A DNA stretch of 64,000 nucleotides, from assembly GCF_014196195.1 (NCBI RefSeq), contig NZ_JACIDF010000001.1, positions 1 to 64,000 of the forward strand, written 5' to 3'. Under the pieces are notes generated by a model that ran no database searches, had not been told where the DNA came from, and saw only the letters and a program-made list of their open reading frames with translations. Origin of the DNA: Anoxybacteroides rupiense. Lineage in GTDB: Bacteria; Bacillota; Bacilli; Bacillales; Anoxybacillaceae. Of the stretch, positions 47,734 through 57,124 are shown in pieces; within the stretch, counting starts at the first letter, position 1, and every line of letters starts with the position of its first letter. A program made the translations under genes and the position numbers.

Positions 47734-48318
47734 TTAAGCATTTTTTAGCGTCACGATTGTTAGCTTGTGCCAAATGCTTGTCCACTTCTTCCTCCGCACT
47801 CGTTCTTCATACATTTGAGCCCGTTTTTTCGTTTCACAAAAATATGGAGTTGGCTTGACAAGAAGCTGACAAACATCTTCGACTCCCCAAGGTGCCGCCA
47901 AGACAACAACGCCTTTTTCATCAAGCCTTACCCCTAGAGCAGTGGCAGTTTCCGGAAATTTGGACATGGCATCGACGGAAGATAAATAAGGAGATCCGCC
48001 ATTTATTGCATGCATTCGCGCCTGATTTTTCACCGACCATGGACGATCGGGGAGGAGATGGTACAGCTTCTGTTCCAGCTTCTTTTCTGCCGCTTTCTCC
48101 GTATGCTTGCGGTCAAAATAAATGACATCGATATCTGGAAGCGGCGTTCTTTCTTGAAATCCATGCAGCACATCCCAAATTTTCGCACGGACAAATCCGG
48201 CACACACCCACCAATCGGGCAAATTCAGCGACTGTACGGCTTGCAATGTTTCCATCATCCACTCGTCCTTCTGAATCCTTTGGATGATATCACGTTCGTT
48301 TTTCATCACGGTATCCAT
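47734..48318 (-). CDS. Nucleotidyltransferase-family protein (DUF925)
   Basis: The 194-residue protein of the DUF925 family shows a nucleotidyltransferase-like core: WWVCAGFVRAKIWDVLHGF (G-x-V-R) and LPDIDVIYFDRKH (D-x-D). Helices follow with RMHAINGGSPYLSSVDAMSKFPETATALGVR. The substrate is unknown. Its ATG is immediately after the stop of the upstream membrane protein gene, so the two are translationally coupled. Confidence 0.82.
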   Translation of the reverse strand: MDTVMKNERDIIQRIQKDEWMMETLQAVQSLNLPDWWVCAGFVRAKIWDVLHGFQERTPLPDIDVIYFDRKHTEKAAEKKLEQKLYHLLPDRPWSVKNQARMHAINGGSPYLSSVDAMSKFPETATALGVRLDEKGVVVLAAPWGVEDVCQLLVKPTPYFCETKKRAQMYEERVRRKKWTSIWHKLTIVTLKNA

Positions 48319-48845
48319 TATTTTAGCTCCTCACCTCGCCAACACTTTGCCCGAAGCACAGACAAAAGAGCCATTGCTGCACTTCCGGCACCCGCAGTCA
48401 TAAAAAGCATTGTAAAATAATGCCCACCGATCGTCGGGGAATCGGCTACCATCGCCCCCAGTATCCAAAATAGCAGACTGCCGGCATAAAACAAGCGAAA
48501 TCTTTTGTTGCTTCTCCGGCATAGCCAATACCCTGTTAGCATCACTATATAAATAATGCTCAATGCCATAAGCAAAGGAAAAGCAGGCTTGAATTTAGCA
48601 GCATAAATAAAATGATCGAGCTGTGAAATATCGCTGCTATTGGTGATGGAACCATGGAGCATCTGTGAAAAAAAAGCAGAATACTTCCACTCCCATGGGT
48701 TAGACCTTATTTCGCTTCCTTCGTACCAAGAAGCAAGAGTGGAAAAAACAAACACAAAAAAGGCGAGAATATACTGAATCATCCAGCTCACTGCCTTGTT
48801 CCCCCCTTGTAAATGGAAATAGGTCGCTATTGCATCCATTACCAT
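48318..48845 (-). CDS. DUF4306 (YjdJ-like) membrane protein
   Basis: The 175-residue protein has four membrane segments (about 18-40, 88-106, 117-135 and 140-162) and an extracytoplasmic stretch with ISQLDHFIYAAKFKPAFPLLMALS, characteristic of the YjdJ family as I remember it. The function is unknown. The start region has alternative ATGs (48845 and 48839). The 400 bases upstream (48846-49250) carry one leftward coding-like piece near 49109-49240 (TERAYLDFDDVILTLRYYR) without start signals. Confidence 0.7.
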   Translation of the reverse strand: MVMDAIATYFHLQGGNKAVSWMIQYILAFFVFVFSTLASWYEGSEIRSNPWEWKYSAFFSQMLHGSITNSSDISQLDHFIYAAKFKPAFPLLMALSIIYIVMLTGYWLCRRSNKRFRLFYAGSLLFWILGAMVADSPTIGGHYFTMLFMTAGAGSAAMALLSVLRAKCWRGEELK

Positions 48846-49250
48846 TTAAGCATATATACGGGAAAATAAACAAGATATTTCGATTCATACCACCTCATAA
48901 ACAAGCTCCTATGTCACAATCGCAAACGTTCCATTCGAATCTCCATAAGAAATCATTACGATTCACATAAGATCCAACGTTTCGCCTAACACGCTATGTC
49001 CGATGCTACTCAAATTTTCCAAGAATAAAAAACGTAATAGAATCTCGATTAGTGCTACAGTAAAAAAAGAAAATTAGCCTCCCCAATGCCCCTTAACTCA
49101 CCAAGTACTTATTGATCGCTAGCTGCTCTGTCTTGTTTATGTATGCGGTAGTAACGGAGCGTTAAAATGACATCATCAAAATCAAGATAAGCCCTCTCCG
49201 TTTTCTGAATCCCTGCTTGCGTTTTGGTTACGTGAAAAGGGAGTGTTCAC

Positions 49251-49751
49251 CTACAGAAGCTTCTCCATATAATATTCATCGACATATTGCCCGTCGATTT
49301 TCAGCGAATGGCGTTTGATTCCCTCCTGAACAAATCCCATTTTTTTATAGAGAGAAATCGCGGGGACATTGTCTGTCACAACTGTCAGCTCCAAACGATG
49401 GATCCCTTTTGTCCTCGTCCAGCGCTCCAATTCTGTAAATAGCATCGTGCCAATTCCTTTTCCCCGATAGGAAGCATGCAAACCGACAACGATATATACA
49501 GTATGACGATTGCGCTTAGCACGTCCGCCTCTTGCCACTAAATAACCGATGAGCTCCCCTTCTTCTGTCTCCGCCAAAAAAATCGCGGCATTTTCTTCAT
49601 GCTCGATCGCCTCAAGCTGGCGGCGCTGCTCTTTAACCGTAAGCGGCCGTTCCCCCGCTTCAAACAACAAATAGGCTGATTCGCGCTCTACTTGCAAAAT
49701 CAACGCTGTTAATCGTTCGGCATCATCCACCTTTGCCTGCCGAATGTTCAC
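49251..49751 (-). CDS. GNAT-family N-acetyltransferase
   Basis: The 166-residue protein has a complete GNAT fold. ELIGYLVARGG (beta 4) is followed by VVGLHASYRGKGIGTMLFTELERW (acetyl-CoA loop R-G-K-G-I-G) and AISLYKKMGFVQEGIKRHSLKIDGQYVDEYYMEKL, a C-terminus like that of RimJ/L and spermidine-type acetyltransferases. The start is put at the GTG at 49751, 8 bases after GGAGG. An ATG at 49757 is too close to the ribosome site. The upstream GNAT gene overlaps its start by about 29 bases, so the two are coupled. Confidence 0.85.
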   Translation of the reverse strand: MNIRQAKVDDAERLTALILQVERESAYLLFEAGERPLTVKEQRRQLEAIEHEENAAIFLAETEEGELIGYLVARGGRAKRNRHTVYIVVGLHASYRGKGIGTMLFTELERWTRTKGIHRLELTVVTDNVPAISLYKKMGFVQEGIKRHSLKIDGQYVDEYYMEKLL

Positions 49752-50184
49752 TCCCATCCCCTCCTTCTAAATAGATCTGTGCCAAATTCGCGCTGCGATA
49801 ACGAGCGAACGCCGTCTTTGCTTTACGAAATCCTGATTGAATATAAAACGGTTCGTTTCCTATCGTCGAAATAAGATGAATGCATGAAATGGCGTCAAGC
49901 TGTTCGAGCAGATCTTTCATGATCGCTTTTCCAATACCTTTACCTTGATAATCGCGGTGAACGACGACATCATAAATCGCCGCATTGAATACGCCGTCTG
50001 ACAGAGCGCGGCCAAATCCAACCAGACGGCCGGAGCAAAAAGCAAGCGCTACTATATGACTCGCTTGAAAAACTCGTTGAATGATTGGCCCTGTATGCTT
50101 AACCCAGCCAACAGATTCATAGATTTCTCTCATCTTTGTCCAATTCGCATTTGCGATATCACGCACAATCTGAACATGTTCCAT
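49723..50184 (-). CDS. GNAT-family N-acetyltransferase
   Basis: The 153-residue GNAT protein has FNAAIYDVVVHRDYQGKGIGKAIMKDLLEQL (acetyl-CoA loop Q-G-K-G-I-G) and NEPFYIQSGFRKAKTAFARYR, resembling the YjhQ/arylamine-like small GNATs. The acceptor is unknown. The ATG at 50184 follows AAGGAG. The longer frame to 50262 has no ribosome site. The last 28 bases overlap the next GNAT gene, forming a two-gene acetyltransferase operon. 50185-50502 shows no gene. Confidence 0.83.
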   Translation of the reverse strand: MEHVQIVRDIANANWTKMREIYESVGWVKHTGPIIQRVFQASHIVALAFCSGRLVGFGRALSDGVFNAAIYDVVVHRDYQGKGIGKAIMKDLLEQLDAISCIHLISTIGNEPFYIQSGFRKAKTAFARYRSANLAQIYLEGGDGSEHSAGKGG

Positions 50185-50502
50185 TATTCTCTTACTCCTT
50201 GTCCTTACTTGAAGCTCTCTAACTTTCTTTTCATGCCTTTCAATGTCCGGTTTTGCATCCATATACTAACAATGAGAAGCACTAATATTCCCGAAACCAT
50301 AAGCGTAGAAGCAAACGAAAGGAGCGAGCACTAGATATGCGGCGTCAAATCTCCATTCATAGGAACCCTCCTTTTTCATCGCCTTCTGCTTTCCAGAATA
50401 TTCTACATCATTTGCCAATTTCCTTCCGGTTTGTATTGCATTTTCTCACAAATCTCCGTATGATGGTAAATCATATCATGTTGGAAGAAAGGGTGCAGAA
50501 CA

Positions 50503-51114
50503 TTGACAAAACAACTGCCTCCAGGGCAATTTGCAACGGAGAAATGGCCGATTCTTCACGAAGGCGATGTATACGAGTTTCATGAGGCTACATGGAAATT
50601 CACATTATTCGGCGAGGTGAAAGAAGAGGTTTCTCTTTCTTATCAGCAAGTTATGGAATTGCCAAAAACGATCTCAACCATTGATATGCATTGCGTCACA
50701 ACATGGTCCAAGTTTGACACGACATTTGAGGGCATTGCTTTTCGCGAATTTTTGCGTTTCGTCGAGCTGAATCCAGACGTCGCTTATGTCAAAGTTTATG
50801 GATATTTAAACGGCGATCCCTTCGGCTATTCAGCCAATTTGCCTCTTCATGCTCTCATGGGAGATGACGCGCTTTTTGTGTACCGATGGAAGGACCCTCA
50901 TCACGATTGGCAAGAGATCTCGCCAAAGCACGGCTATCCGCTGAGGTTCATTCCCCCTGCTTCTTTTTATTTATGGAAAGGGGCGAAATGGGCGACCGGC
51001 ATCCGTTTTATGAAAACAGATGAGCCTGGCTATTGGGAAGTGAGAGGTTATTCAATGACAGCGAACCCATTTCAAGAGGAGCGGTTTTCCGATTCAACGC
51101 TGTCGAAGCTTTAA
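50503..51114 (+). CDS. Molybdopterin-dependent oxidoreductase, sulfite-oxidase fold (YuiH-like)
   Basis: The 203-residue protein consists of the Mo-cofactor domain of the sulfite oxidase family. The molybdenum-ligating Cys lies in STIDMHCVTTWSKFD at about residue 64. LRFIPPASFYLWKGAKWATGIRFM and EPGYWEVRGYS follow. It resembles B. subtilis YuiH. No signal peptide or haem domain is present, so it is likely a cytoplasmic oxidoreductase whose partner is unknown. The TTG start follows GAAAGGG. A shared terminator separates it from ribU. Confidence 0.87.
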   Translation: MTKQLPPGQFATEKWPILHEGDVYEFHEATWKFTLFGEVKEEVSLSYQQVMELPKTISTIDMHCVTTWSKFDTTFEGIAFREFLRFVELNPDVAYVKVYGYLNGDPFGYSANLPLHALMGDDALFVYRWKDPHHDWQEISPKHGYPLRFIPPASFYLWKGAKWATGIRFMKTDEPGYWEVRGYSMTANPFQEERFSDSTLSKL

Positions 51115-51116
51115 CA

Positions 51117-51149
51117 AAAAGGCTACGTTCGTAAACGCAGCCTTTTTGC
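51117..51149. terminator. Bidirectional terminator between the YuiH-like gene and ribU
   Basis: AAAAAGGCT pairs with AGCCTTTTT, with inner CGTT-AACG pairing and T/A tracts on both sides. Confidence 0.8.
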
Positions 51150-51152
51150 GGC

Positions 51153-51731
51153 TCAGATGCGGCTTGCCGCTCGTTTATGCAGCCATGGACGAAGCCGGAG
51201 AAAAAGAAGCATAAAGACAACGGTTATAAACACGCCTTTTAAGGCATTAAATGGAAAAATCGCGGAAACAATGAGCGCTTTCGCTTCCGGGGCGCTCATT
51301 GCCGGCGAACCGAGAAAAATGGTATAGGCCGGCAGAAAGATATAATAGTTCAATACGCTCATCGCCGTTGCCATCACGATGGTGCCAGCCACCAAACCGA
51401 TGACCATTCCCTGTTTTGATGCTGCTTTACGATAAATATAATAGGTCGGTAAAATAAACGTTATTCCAGCCATAAAATTCGCAAAATGACCGACTGGAAC
51501 GCCAGTCGCGCTGCCGACAAGGAAATAGTTGAGCACATTTTTAAATAATTCGACGAGCATCCCAGCAATCGGTCCATACATTAGAGCAGCGACTAATGCT
51601 GGAACATCGCTAAAATCAACAAGCAAAAAAGGAGGAAATGACGGAAGCGGGAAATTGAGCAGCATCAATAGATAAGCGATGGCGCTAAACAATCCAATCG
51701 CCGCAAAAGCGGATACGTTCATGTTTTTCAT
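51153..51731 (-). CDS. ribU: Riboflavin ECF transporter substrate-binding protein RibU
   Basis: The 192-residue S-component has about six membrane segments. With the shared ECF module (encoded elsewhere) it imports riboflavin. Features are SAIAYLLMLLNFPLPSFPPFLLVDFSDVPALVAALMYGPIAGMLVELFKN and VGSATGVPVGHFANFMAG, the ligand-contact region. The ATG at 51731 follows GGAGAGGAG. An FMN riboswitch and a terminator lie upstream, so expression falls when FMN is high. B. subtilis RibU was formerly YpaA/FmnP. Confidence 0.95.
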   Translation of the reverse strand: MKNMNVSAFAAIGLFSAIAYLLMLLNFPLPSFPPFLLVDFSDVPALVAALMYGPIAGMLVELFKNVLNYFLVGSATGVPVGHFANFMAGITFILPTYYIYRKAASKQGMVIGLVAGTIVMATAMSVLNYYIFLPAYTIFLGSPAMSAPEAKALIVSAIFPFNALKGVFITVVFMLLFLRLRPWLHKRAASRI

Positions 51732-51792
51732 GGTGATTCTCCTCTCCTTCTCGTGACTCATCCTCACAAGAAGAAGGCTGCCGACTGACCAT

Positions 51793-51826
51793 AAAAACCC
51801 CTTAAGCCTAAACGCTTAAGGGAGAA
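51793..51826 (-). terminator. Expression-platform terminator of the FMN riboswitch
   Basis: CCCTTAAGC pairs with GCTTAAGGG, followed on the minus strand by GTTTTTATGG, 60-90 bases before the ribU start. Confidence 0.85.
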
Positions 51827-51880
51827 TAGCAGGCATGCGCAAAGAGACGTTCAAGCGCAACCGCCGAACGCCGGCAAACC

Positions 51881-52015
51881 TTCATCTTCTCCCATCCAGA
51901 CTATAACTGTCGGCTCCGGAATTGCACCGGATCCTGCCTTGCGGCTCGCGGGCTTAGAAGCTTATTCGCTTCATCACCGCCGGTCGGGAATTTCGCCCTG
52001 CCCCGAAGATGAATC
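51881..52015 (-). ncRNA. FMN riboswitch (RFN element)
   Basis: On the minus strand the sequence begins ATCTTCGGGGCAGGG and continues with the conserved blocks GAAATTCCCGACCGGCGGT, AGCCCGCGAGCC, GGCAGGATCCGGTG, CAATTCCGGAGCCGACAGT and ATAGTCTGGATGGGAGAAGA. These are the hallmarks of the RFN element, and the closing helix (ATCTTC/GAAGAT) is present. FMN binding favours the terminator ahead of ribU. Confidence 0.97.
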
Positions 52016-52331
52016 AATCTAAATTTTATTTATTCCATTTATACTATACATGTTTTGCTGAATATTGTCTATGCATAAAGCTTCGCTTCTTAACGTTCAG
52101 GCTTTTATACATTTTCCACGATCAACCGCCGAGATAACATCATTCATTCGTAAATTCATCTACTCGGCTGCAGAAACACCCCCTGTTCAGAGCTCTTGTC
52201 ACTCATTCGCATCAGAAAGCTTGTATCCGATGATCAATGGTCTAAATCAGGATTCCATTTTTTCTTGAAATAAGCGTTTTATGATAAAATAACATCGGAA
52301 AAAGATAGCAAATCATAAGGAGATGGACGAT

Positions 52332-53564
52332 ATGAAACAAGAAATCATTGAGCGCTTGACTAGATATGTGAAGGTGAATACCCAATCTGATCCAAACAGC
52401 GACACGTGCCCTTCAACTCCAGGTCAGCTCGAGCTAGCCAATATGCTGGCAGAAGAGTTAAAAGCGATCGGCATGACAGAGGTGACGGTTGATCAAAATG
52501 GCTATGTGATGGCCACACTGCCGGCCAATACAGAGAAAGAAGTGCCGACGATCGGATTTTTGGCACATTTAGATACGGCGACCGAGTTTACGGGGGAAAA
52601 TGTTTATCCGCAACTGATTGAAAGCTATGACGGAGGCGATATCATCTTAAATCACCAGCTTTCTATTGTTCTTTCGCCCGCCGATTTTCCTGAGCTCGCT
52701 GGCTACAAAGGACATACCTTGATCACAACCGATGGAACGACCTTGCTAGGAGCCGACAATAAAGCGGGCATTGCTGAAATTATGACAGCGATGGCGTATC
52801 TTATTCAGCATCCAGAAGTGAAACACGGCGAAATTCGCGTCGCTTTTACACCGGATGAGGAAATCGGCAGAGGTCCGCATAAATTCGATGTGGACGCTTT
52901 TCGGGCGAAATACGCTTATACAGTGGACGGAGGACCGCTTGGCGAACTAGAATATGAAAGCTTTAATGCCGCACAAGCGAAAATTATCTTTAAAGGAAAA
53001 AACGTGCATCCTGGTACGGCTAAAGGCAAAATGGTCAACTCCATCAAACTGGCCATGGAATTCCATAGCCAGCTGCCAGCTCATGAAGCGCCGGAGCACA
53101 CTGAAGGCTATGAAGGATTTTATCATCTGTTATCCTTTCAGGGAGATGTCGAAAAAACCACTCTTTCCTATATTATCCGCGATTTCGACCGAAACGCATT
53201 CGAAGCACGAAAAACAAAAATAACGGAACTAGCTGCACAGTTTCAAGAAAAATATGGTAAAGAGCGTGTCGAATGGGAAATAAACGATCAGTATTACAAT
53301 ATGAGAGAAAAAATTGAACCAGTGAAAGAAATTGTCGACATTGCATATGAAGCGATGGAAAACCTCGGCATTGAGCCAAAAGTTTCGCCGATCCGCGGCG
53401 GCACTGACGGTTCTCAGCTCTCTTACATGGGCTTGCCTACGCCAAACATTTTTACAGGCGGAGAAAACTTCCATGGCCGTTATGAGTATATTTCTGTCGA
53501 TAATATGGTCAAAGCAACGCAAGTCATTATCGAAATTGCGAAACTGTTTGAACAAAAAGCCTAA
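52332..53564 (+). CDS. pepT: Peptidase T (tripeptide aminopeptidase)
   Basis: The 410-residue M20 metallopeptidase removes the N-terminal residue from tripeptides in the cytoplasm. Zinc ligands and catalytic residues are seen in [11 protein letters not shown] (His, about 77), [12 protein letters not shown] (Asp, about 139), [11 protein letters not shown] (Glu-Glu, about 173), [12 protein letters not shown] and a final His in [11 protein letters not shown]. The ATG at 52332 is chosen because AAGGAG directly abuts the upstream ATG at 52323. It is monocistronic with a terminator. In 52016-52331 no other gene is seen. Confidence 0.95.
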   Translation: MKQEIIERLTRYVKVNTQSDPNSDTCPSTPGQLELANMLAEELKAIGMTEVTVDQNGYVMATLPANTEKEVPTIGFLAHLDTATEFTGENVYPQLIESYDGGDIILNHQLSIVLSPADFPELAGYKGHTLITTDGTTLLGADNKAGIAEIMTAMAYLIQHPEVKHGEIRVAFTPDEEIGRGPHKFDVDAFRAKYAYTVDGGPLGELEYESFNAAQAKIIFKGKNVHPGTAKGKMVNSIKLAMEFHSQLPAHEAPEHTEGYEGFYHLLSFQGDVEKTTLSYIIRDFDRNAFEARKTKITELAAQFQEKYGKERVEWEINDQYYNMREKIEPVKEIVDIAYEAMENLGIEPKVSPIRGGTDGSQLSYMGLPTPNIFTGGENFHGRYEYISVDNMVKATQVIIEIAKLFEQKA

Positions 53565-53580
53565 CATCTTACATAAAAAG

Positions 53581-53625
53581 AAAACAAAAGGGCATTGGCC
53601 GCCGGGCATGTCCTTTTGTTTTTTC
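53581..53625 (+). terminator. Terminator of pepT
   Basis: AAAACAAAAGG-CATG pairs with CATG-CCTTTTGTTTT, followed by TTCT. Confidence 0.8.
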
Positions 53626-53689
53626 TATTCGTTCCATATGCCCTAGCTTGTGACAACACATCACTCTTTTCGCTCAGACTGCGCAGCTA

Positions 53690-53943
53690 TATTACTTAAA
53701 GAATCAATATTGTTGTCATTCAGCTGGGCTGCTTTCGCCGCTGGAAGTGTCGTTTTTGGAACGATTCGCGACAAAAAAGCGATGCGTTTATTAGGAATCG
53801 GATTGATTTTTTTAACATTGCTGAAATTGGTATTTATCGATCTGCCGATTGTTTCTTTATTGATGCGCTCTATACCTGTTCATCGGACTTGGCAGCATTG
53901 GCATCATCATTTCACGCCTGTTTTATAGACAGCAAAAACGATA
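53690..53943 (+). pseudogene. C-terminal fragment of a DUF2339 membrane protein, frameshifted
   Basis: The fragment reads LLKESILLSFSWAAFAAGSV, then VFGTIRDKKAMRLLGIGLIF and LTLLKLVFIDLPIVSLLMRSI. Removing one C near 53876 lets it continue LFIGLGSIGIIISRLFYRQQ and KR to a TAA at 53941-53943. These are the last two or three membrane segments of DUF2339 proteins, which are normally about 700-1000 residues. The N-terminal bulk is absent. The fragment is followed by an intact terminator. A deletion probably removed the rest. Confidence 0.8.
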
Positions 53944-53950
53944 AACAAAC

Positions 53951-53986
53951 AAGCCGCTTCTTGCTGCATAAGCGGCTTTCTTTTTT
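53951..53986 (+). terminator. Terminator left from the DUF2339 gene
   Basis: AAGCCGCTT pairs with AAGCGGCTT, followed by TCTTTTTT. 53987-54197 shows no supported gene. Confidence 0.8.
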
Positions 53987-54197
53987 CTCATACTATTAAC
54001 GCAATCTTTTAACGTTTAGATTTAGGGCGGTTGTGCCGCCTGACTCCTATCATTCATTGGTCTGTAGAATCACCGTGTTGTTTGGCCGCGTTCATATGAT
54101 CGAAAAAATCCAATACGCTCCTTTTTTGAATCGCTTTGTTCCATTTTCAAATTAGACTGAGCAGGCCGCAACGATACGATGGCAAGGAGGGCATGAT

Positions 54198-54818
54198 ATG
54201 GCTACATCCCAACATCTAAAAGAACATCTCGTTTTGCTATTCTTGGTGACTGCCGCATTGATATGGTCAGCGGTCAAGCCTGCAAGCTATTTAACATGGC
54301 TGCTGGAAGTCAGTCCTGCTGTTGCAGGGTTGCTTATTGTGATCCTCCTCTATCGCCGCTTTCGCTTGACCACCCTTTCATATGCTATTATTTCACTTTT
54401 AGCCATCAGCATGTTTATCGGGGGGCATTATGTTTATTCCAACGTTCCCTTGTTTAATTGGGTGAAAGACACGTTCGATTTAGAACGCAATCATTATGAT
54501 CGTTTCGGTCATTTTTTAAAGGGGTTATTTGCCATCGTGCTCAGAGAAATTTTACTACGGAAAACCTCGCTGACACGAGGCGGATGGCTATTTTTGATTG
54601 TGATGAGCATGATGCTGGCGATTGCCGCATTGTATGAAATCATTGAATGGATAATCGGGCAATTGGCCAAACAGGTAAAGCAAGTGCAAGATTTTCTGGG
54701 CACCCAAGGTGACATATGGGATACACAATGGGATATGCTGTTTTGTCTCATCGGCTCCATATTAGCTTGGTTGGCTCTTTCAAAAATCCATGACCGGTTT
54801 TTAAAAAAACCCCTTTAG
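54198..54818 (+). CDS. DUF2238 (YjdF-type) membrane protein
   Basis: The 206-residue protein has six membrane segments and the family signatures GGHYVYSNVPLFNWVKDTFDLERNHYDRFGHFLKGLF (about 78-114) and ALYEIIEWIIGQL...FLGTQGDIWDTQWDMLFCLIGS (about 145-190). Conserved His and Asp residues (HYDRFGH, DIWDTQWDM) face the membrane interface and might bind metal, which is inference. The function is unknown. The start follows AAGGAGGGC. Confidence 0.83.
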   Translation: MATSQHLKEHLVLLFLVTAALIWSAVKPASYLTWLLEVSPAVAGLLIVILLYRRFRLTTLSYAIISLLAISMFIGGHYVYSNVPLFNWVKDTFDLERNHYDRFGHFLKGLFAIVLREILLRKTSLTRGGWLFLIVMSMMLAIAALYEIIEWIIGQLAKQVKQVQDFLGTQGDIWDTQWDMLFCLIGSILAWLALSKIHDRFLKKPL

Positions 54819-54924
54819 CCCATTCCCGCTTCATACAAATCCCAAATTCTTATCTGGCGTTTTTTTTAATGCATGGTAAAATAAAATCATGCATGAATTT
54901 GAACAAGTAAAGGGTGTATGAAGA

Positions 54925-55512
54925 TTGGTGACAAAGCTATTGATTTTAATCGCCGCTTACCTTCTTGGTTCCATTCCCTCCGCGCTCATTGTCGGAAAAG
55001 TCGGGTTTGGCATTGATATTCGCGAGCATGGGAGCGGAAACTTGGGCGGCACAAATACGTTTCGGGTACTCGGTGTCAAAGCAGGATTGATTGTAACGAT
55101 CAGCGATATTTTAAAAGGAACGCTCGCCGCTAGCTTACCGGTGCTGTTTCATGTAGACATTCATCCGCTCATTGCCGGAGCGCTGGCAGTGCTTGGACAT
55201 ACATACCCGATTTTCGCCGGATTCCGCGGCGGAAAAGCCGTTGCTACTTCGGGGGGAGTCTTGCTGTTTTATTCGCCATTTTTATTTTTCACACTGTTAA
55301 TGGTCTTTTTTCTTGTACTATATCTTTCAAAATATGTCTCTCTCTCCTCGATGCTGGCGGGAGTTTACGCGATTATTTATACGATTTTCTTTACTAATGA
55401 CATTCCGCTGAGGATCGGCGTTACTTTGCTCGCTCTCTTTGTTTTTTATCGCCATCGCGCCAACATTAAGCGAATTATAAATAAAACGGAACCAAAAATC
55501 AAATGGCTATAA
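54925..55512 (+). CDS. plsY: Acyl-phosphate:glycerol-3-phosphate acyltransferase PlsY
   Basis: It makes lysophosphatidic acid from acyl phosphate, the first step of phospholipid synthesis in Gram-positive bacteria. The 195-residue membrane protein has the three PlsY motifs: [13 protein letters not shown] and [16 protein letters not shown] (motif 1), DILKGTLAA, then [21 protein letters not shown] (motif 2 and phosphate loop) and a third short motif near the C-terminus. The start is TTG 54925 or GTG 54928 after AAAGGG. In B. subtilis plsY neighbours yneT and parE. Here a block of about 20 kb separates them. Confidence 0.93.
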   Translation: MVTKLLILIAAYLLGSIPSALIVGKVGFGIDIREHGSGNLGGTNTFRVLGVKAGLIVTISDILKGTLAASLPVLFHVDIHPLIAGALAVLGHTYPIFAGFRGGKAVATSGGVLLFYSPFLFFTLLMVFFLVLYLSKYVSLSSMLAGVYAIIYTIFFTNDIPLRIGVTLLALFVFYRHRANIKRIINKTEPKIKWL

Positions 55513-55642
55513 ATGCTCACAGGGCTGTCCCATTCACTCGGGCAGCCTCTTTTGCGGATCCTGCGACGATCGGATGATCGGGATGATCGCATTCGTTCTT
55601 TTTCAAACAATAGACGCACAAGACCAATGAAAGGAGTTTTAT

Positions 55643-57010
55643 TTGTTGAAATTACCGGAGCCATTTCGCGAAAAAATGAATCGACTCTTACAGGAAGAAG
55701 CGCTTCCCTTCTTTCATACATATGAAGAAAACAAAACGAACGGGCTTCGTTTGAACCCCCTTAAAATAGAGCGGAGCACCTTTTTAGAGCGGATGCCGTT
55801 TTCCTTATCACCTGTTCCATTTTGTTCGACCGGCTTTTACTATGATGCTGCGGAACAGCCGGGAAAACACCCGTATCATGCGGCCGGCCTTTATTATATT
55901 CAAGAACCAAGCGCCATGTTTGTCGCTGAAGCATTGCGTCCTGAACCAGGAGAAAGAGTGCTTGATCTTTGTGCTGCTCCCGGAGGGAAGACGACACAAC
56001 TGGCAGCTATGATGAACAATACCGGCTTTTTGCTTGCGAATGAGATTCATCCAAAACGCGTCAAAGCACTATCAGAGAATATTGAGCGATTGGGCATCAC
56101 CAATGCGCTTGTCACAAACGAAACGCCAGAAAAGCTGGCAGAGCGCTTCACAGGATATTTTGATAAAATTTTAGTTGATGCGCCTTGTTCAGGTGAAGGA
56201 ATGTTTCGGAAGGATGAGGAGGCCATCCGTTATTGGAGCGAAGCGCATGTAGCGCAATGCGCCAGCAAGCAGCGCCACATTTTGTCCTGTGCCTATCGCA
56301 TGTTAAAAGAAGGAGGCATTCTTGTTTATTCGACATGCACGTTTTCTCCAGAAGAAAACGAGCAAACGATCGAAGCGCTTCTTGCAGAATATGAGGATCT
56401 GATTTTATTGCCGATTGATAAAACAGCGGGCATTCAGTCAGGAAGACCGGAATGGACAAATACTCATATGAAAGAAATGGCGAAAACAGCACGGCTTTGG
56501 CCACATTATTTAAAAGGAGAAGGACATTTTGTTGCTAAGCTGCAAAAAACAGGAAGATCCAACCAATGGAATGGCAAAACCGCTGCTTCCAACCTTTCCA
56601 AATCGGCGCAGCGTGACTATCAAGCATTTGCAAAAGAGGTGCTAAAAACCGAAATCACCCGCACTATTTATGCATTTCAACAACAGCTATTTGCGCTGCC
56701 AAAGGATTGCCCGAATTTTGAGGGATTAAAAGTGGTGCGAGCGGGCTTGCATTTAGGAGAGTTAAAGAAACAGCGCTTTGAGCCGAATCATGCGCTCGCC
56801 TTAGCCTTAAAAAAAGAAGTGGTCGCTCATTCGCTCGATTTAAACAGCAGCGACCAAGAGCCGATTATGAAATATTTGCGCGGCGAAACGCTTGAAACAG
56901 GCGAAGACCGCGGCTGGACTATGGTCACGATTGACGGCTACCCGCTCGGCTGGGGAAAGGAAGTAAAAGGAACGTTGAAAAATTTTTATCCAAAGGGGCT
57001 AAGAATTTAG
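55643..57010 (+). CDS. rRNA cytosine-C5 methyltransferase (RsmB/RsmF family, NOL1/NOP2/Sun)
   Basis: The 455-residue SAM-dependent enzyme probably methylates 16S rRNA, as YebU/RsmF does. It shows VLDLCAAPGGKTTQLAA (SAM loop), NEIHPKRVKALSENIERLGI, DAPCSGEGMFRKD and YSTCTFSPEENE (the two cysteines used for release and catalysis). The C-terminal PUA-like segment ends GWTMVTIDGYPLGWGKEVKGTLKNFYPKGLR, typical of RsmF-like proteins. The start is TTG at 55643 or 55646, 6-9 bases after AAAGGAG. A terminator follows. Confidence 0.88.
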   Translation: MLKLPEPFREKMNRLLQEEALPFFHTYEENKTNGLRLNPLKIERSTFLERMPFSLSPVPFCSTGFYYDAAEQPGKHPYHAAGLYYIQEPSAMFVAEALRPEPGERVLDLCAAPGGKTTQLAAMMNNTGFLLANEIHPKRVKALSENIERLGITNALVTNETPEKLAERFTGYFDKILVDAPCSGEGMFRKDEEAIRYWSEAHVAQCASKQRHILSCAYRMLKEGGILVYSTCTFSPEENEQTIEALLAEYEDLILLPIDKTAGIQSGRPEWTNTHMKEMAKTARLWPHYLKGEGHFVAKLQKTGRSNQWNGKTAASNLSKSAQRDYQAFAKEVLKTEITRTIYAFQQQLFALPKDCPNFEGLKVVRAGLHLGELKKQRFEPNHALALALKKEVVAHSLDLNSSDQEPIMKYLRGETLETGEDRGWTMVTIDGYPLGWGKEVKGTLKNFYPKGLRI

Positions 57011-57046
57011 GGGCTGTAGCTAGTTAGCTTTCGCAAGCCCCTTTTG
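57010..57046 (+). terminator. Terminator of the rRNA methyltransferase gene
   Basis: GGGGCT pairs with AGCCCC around an inner AGCT/AGCT helix, followed by TTTTGATT. Confidence 0.7.
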
Positions 57047-57124
57047 ATTCATCTGAACCTCTCTCGCCTCCACTCCGTTAAAAGATGGGAATTTTCTCGG
57101 TGGATTCTGTAAAAATGCGCAAAA

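Noticed and set aside
48010-48420. Rightward 136-codon frame
   Set aside because: Antisense to the DUF925 and DUF4306 genes, no ribosome site.
49109-49240. Leftward piece TERAYLDFDDVILTLRYYR
   Set aside because: Coding-like but without start codon or ribosome site, and no family recognised. Mentioned with the DUF4306 gene only.
54060-54180. Leftward mini-frame DFFDHMNAAKQHGDSTDQ after AAAGGAG
   Set aside because: Only 19 codons from a TTG with short spacing and no known counterpart. Evidence too thin.
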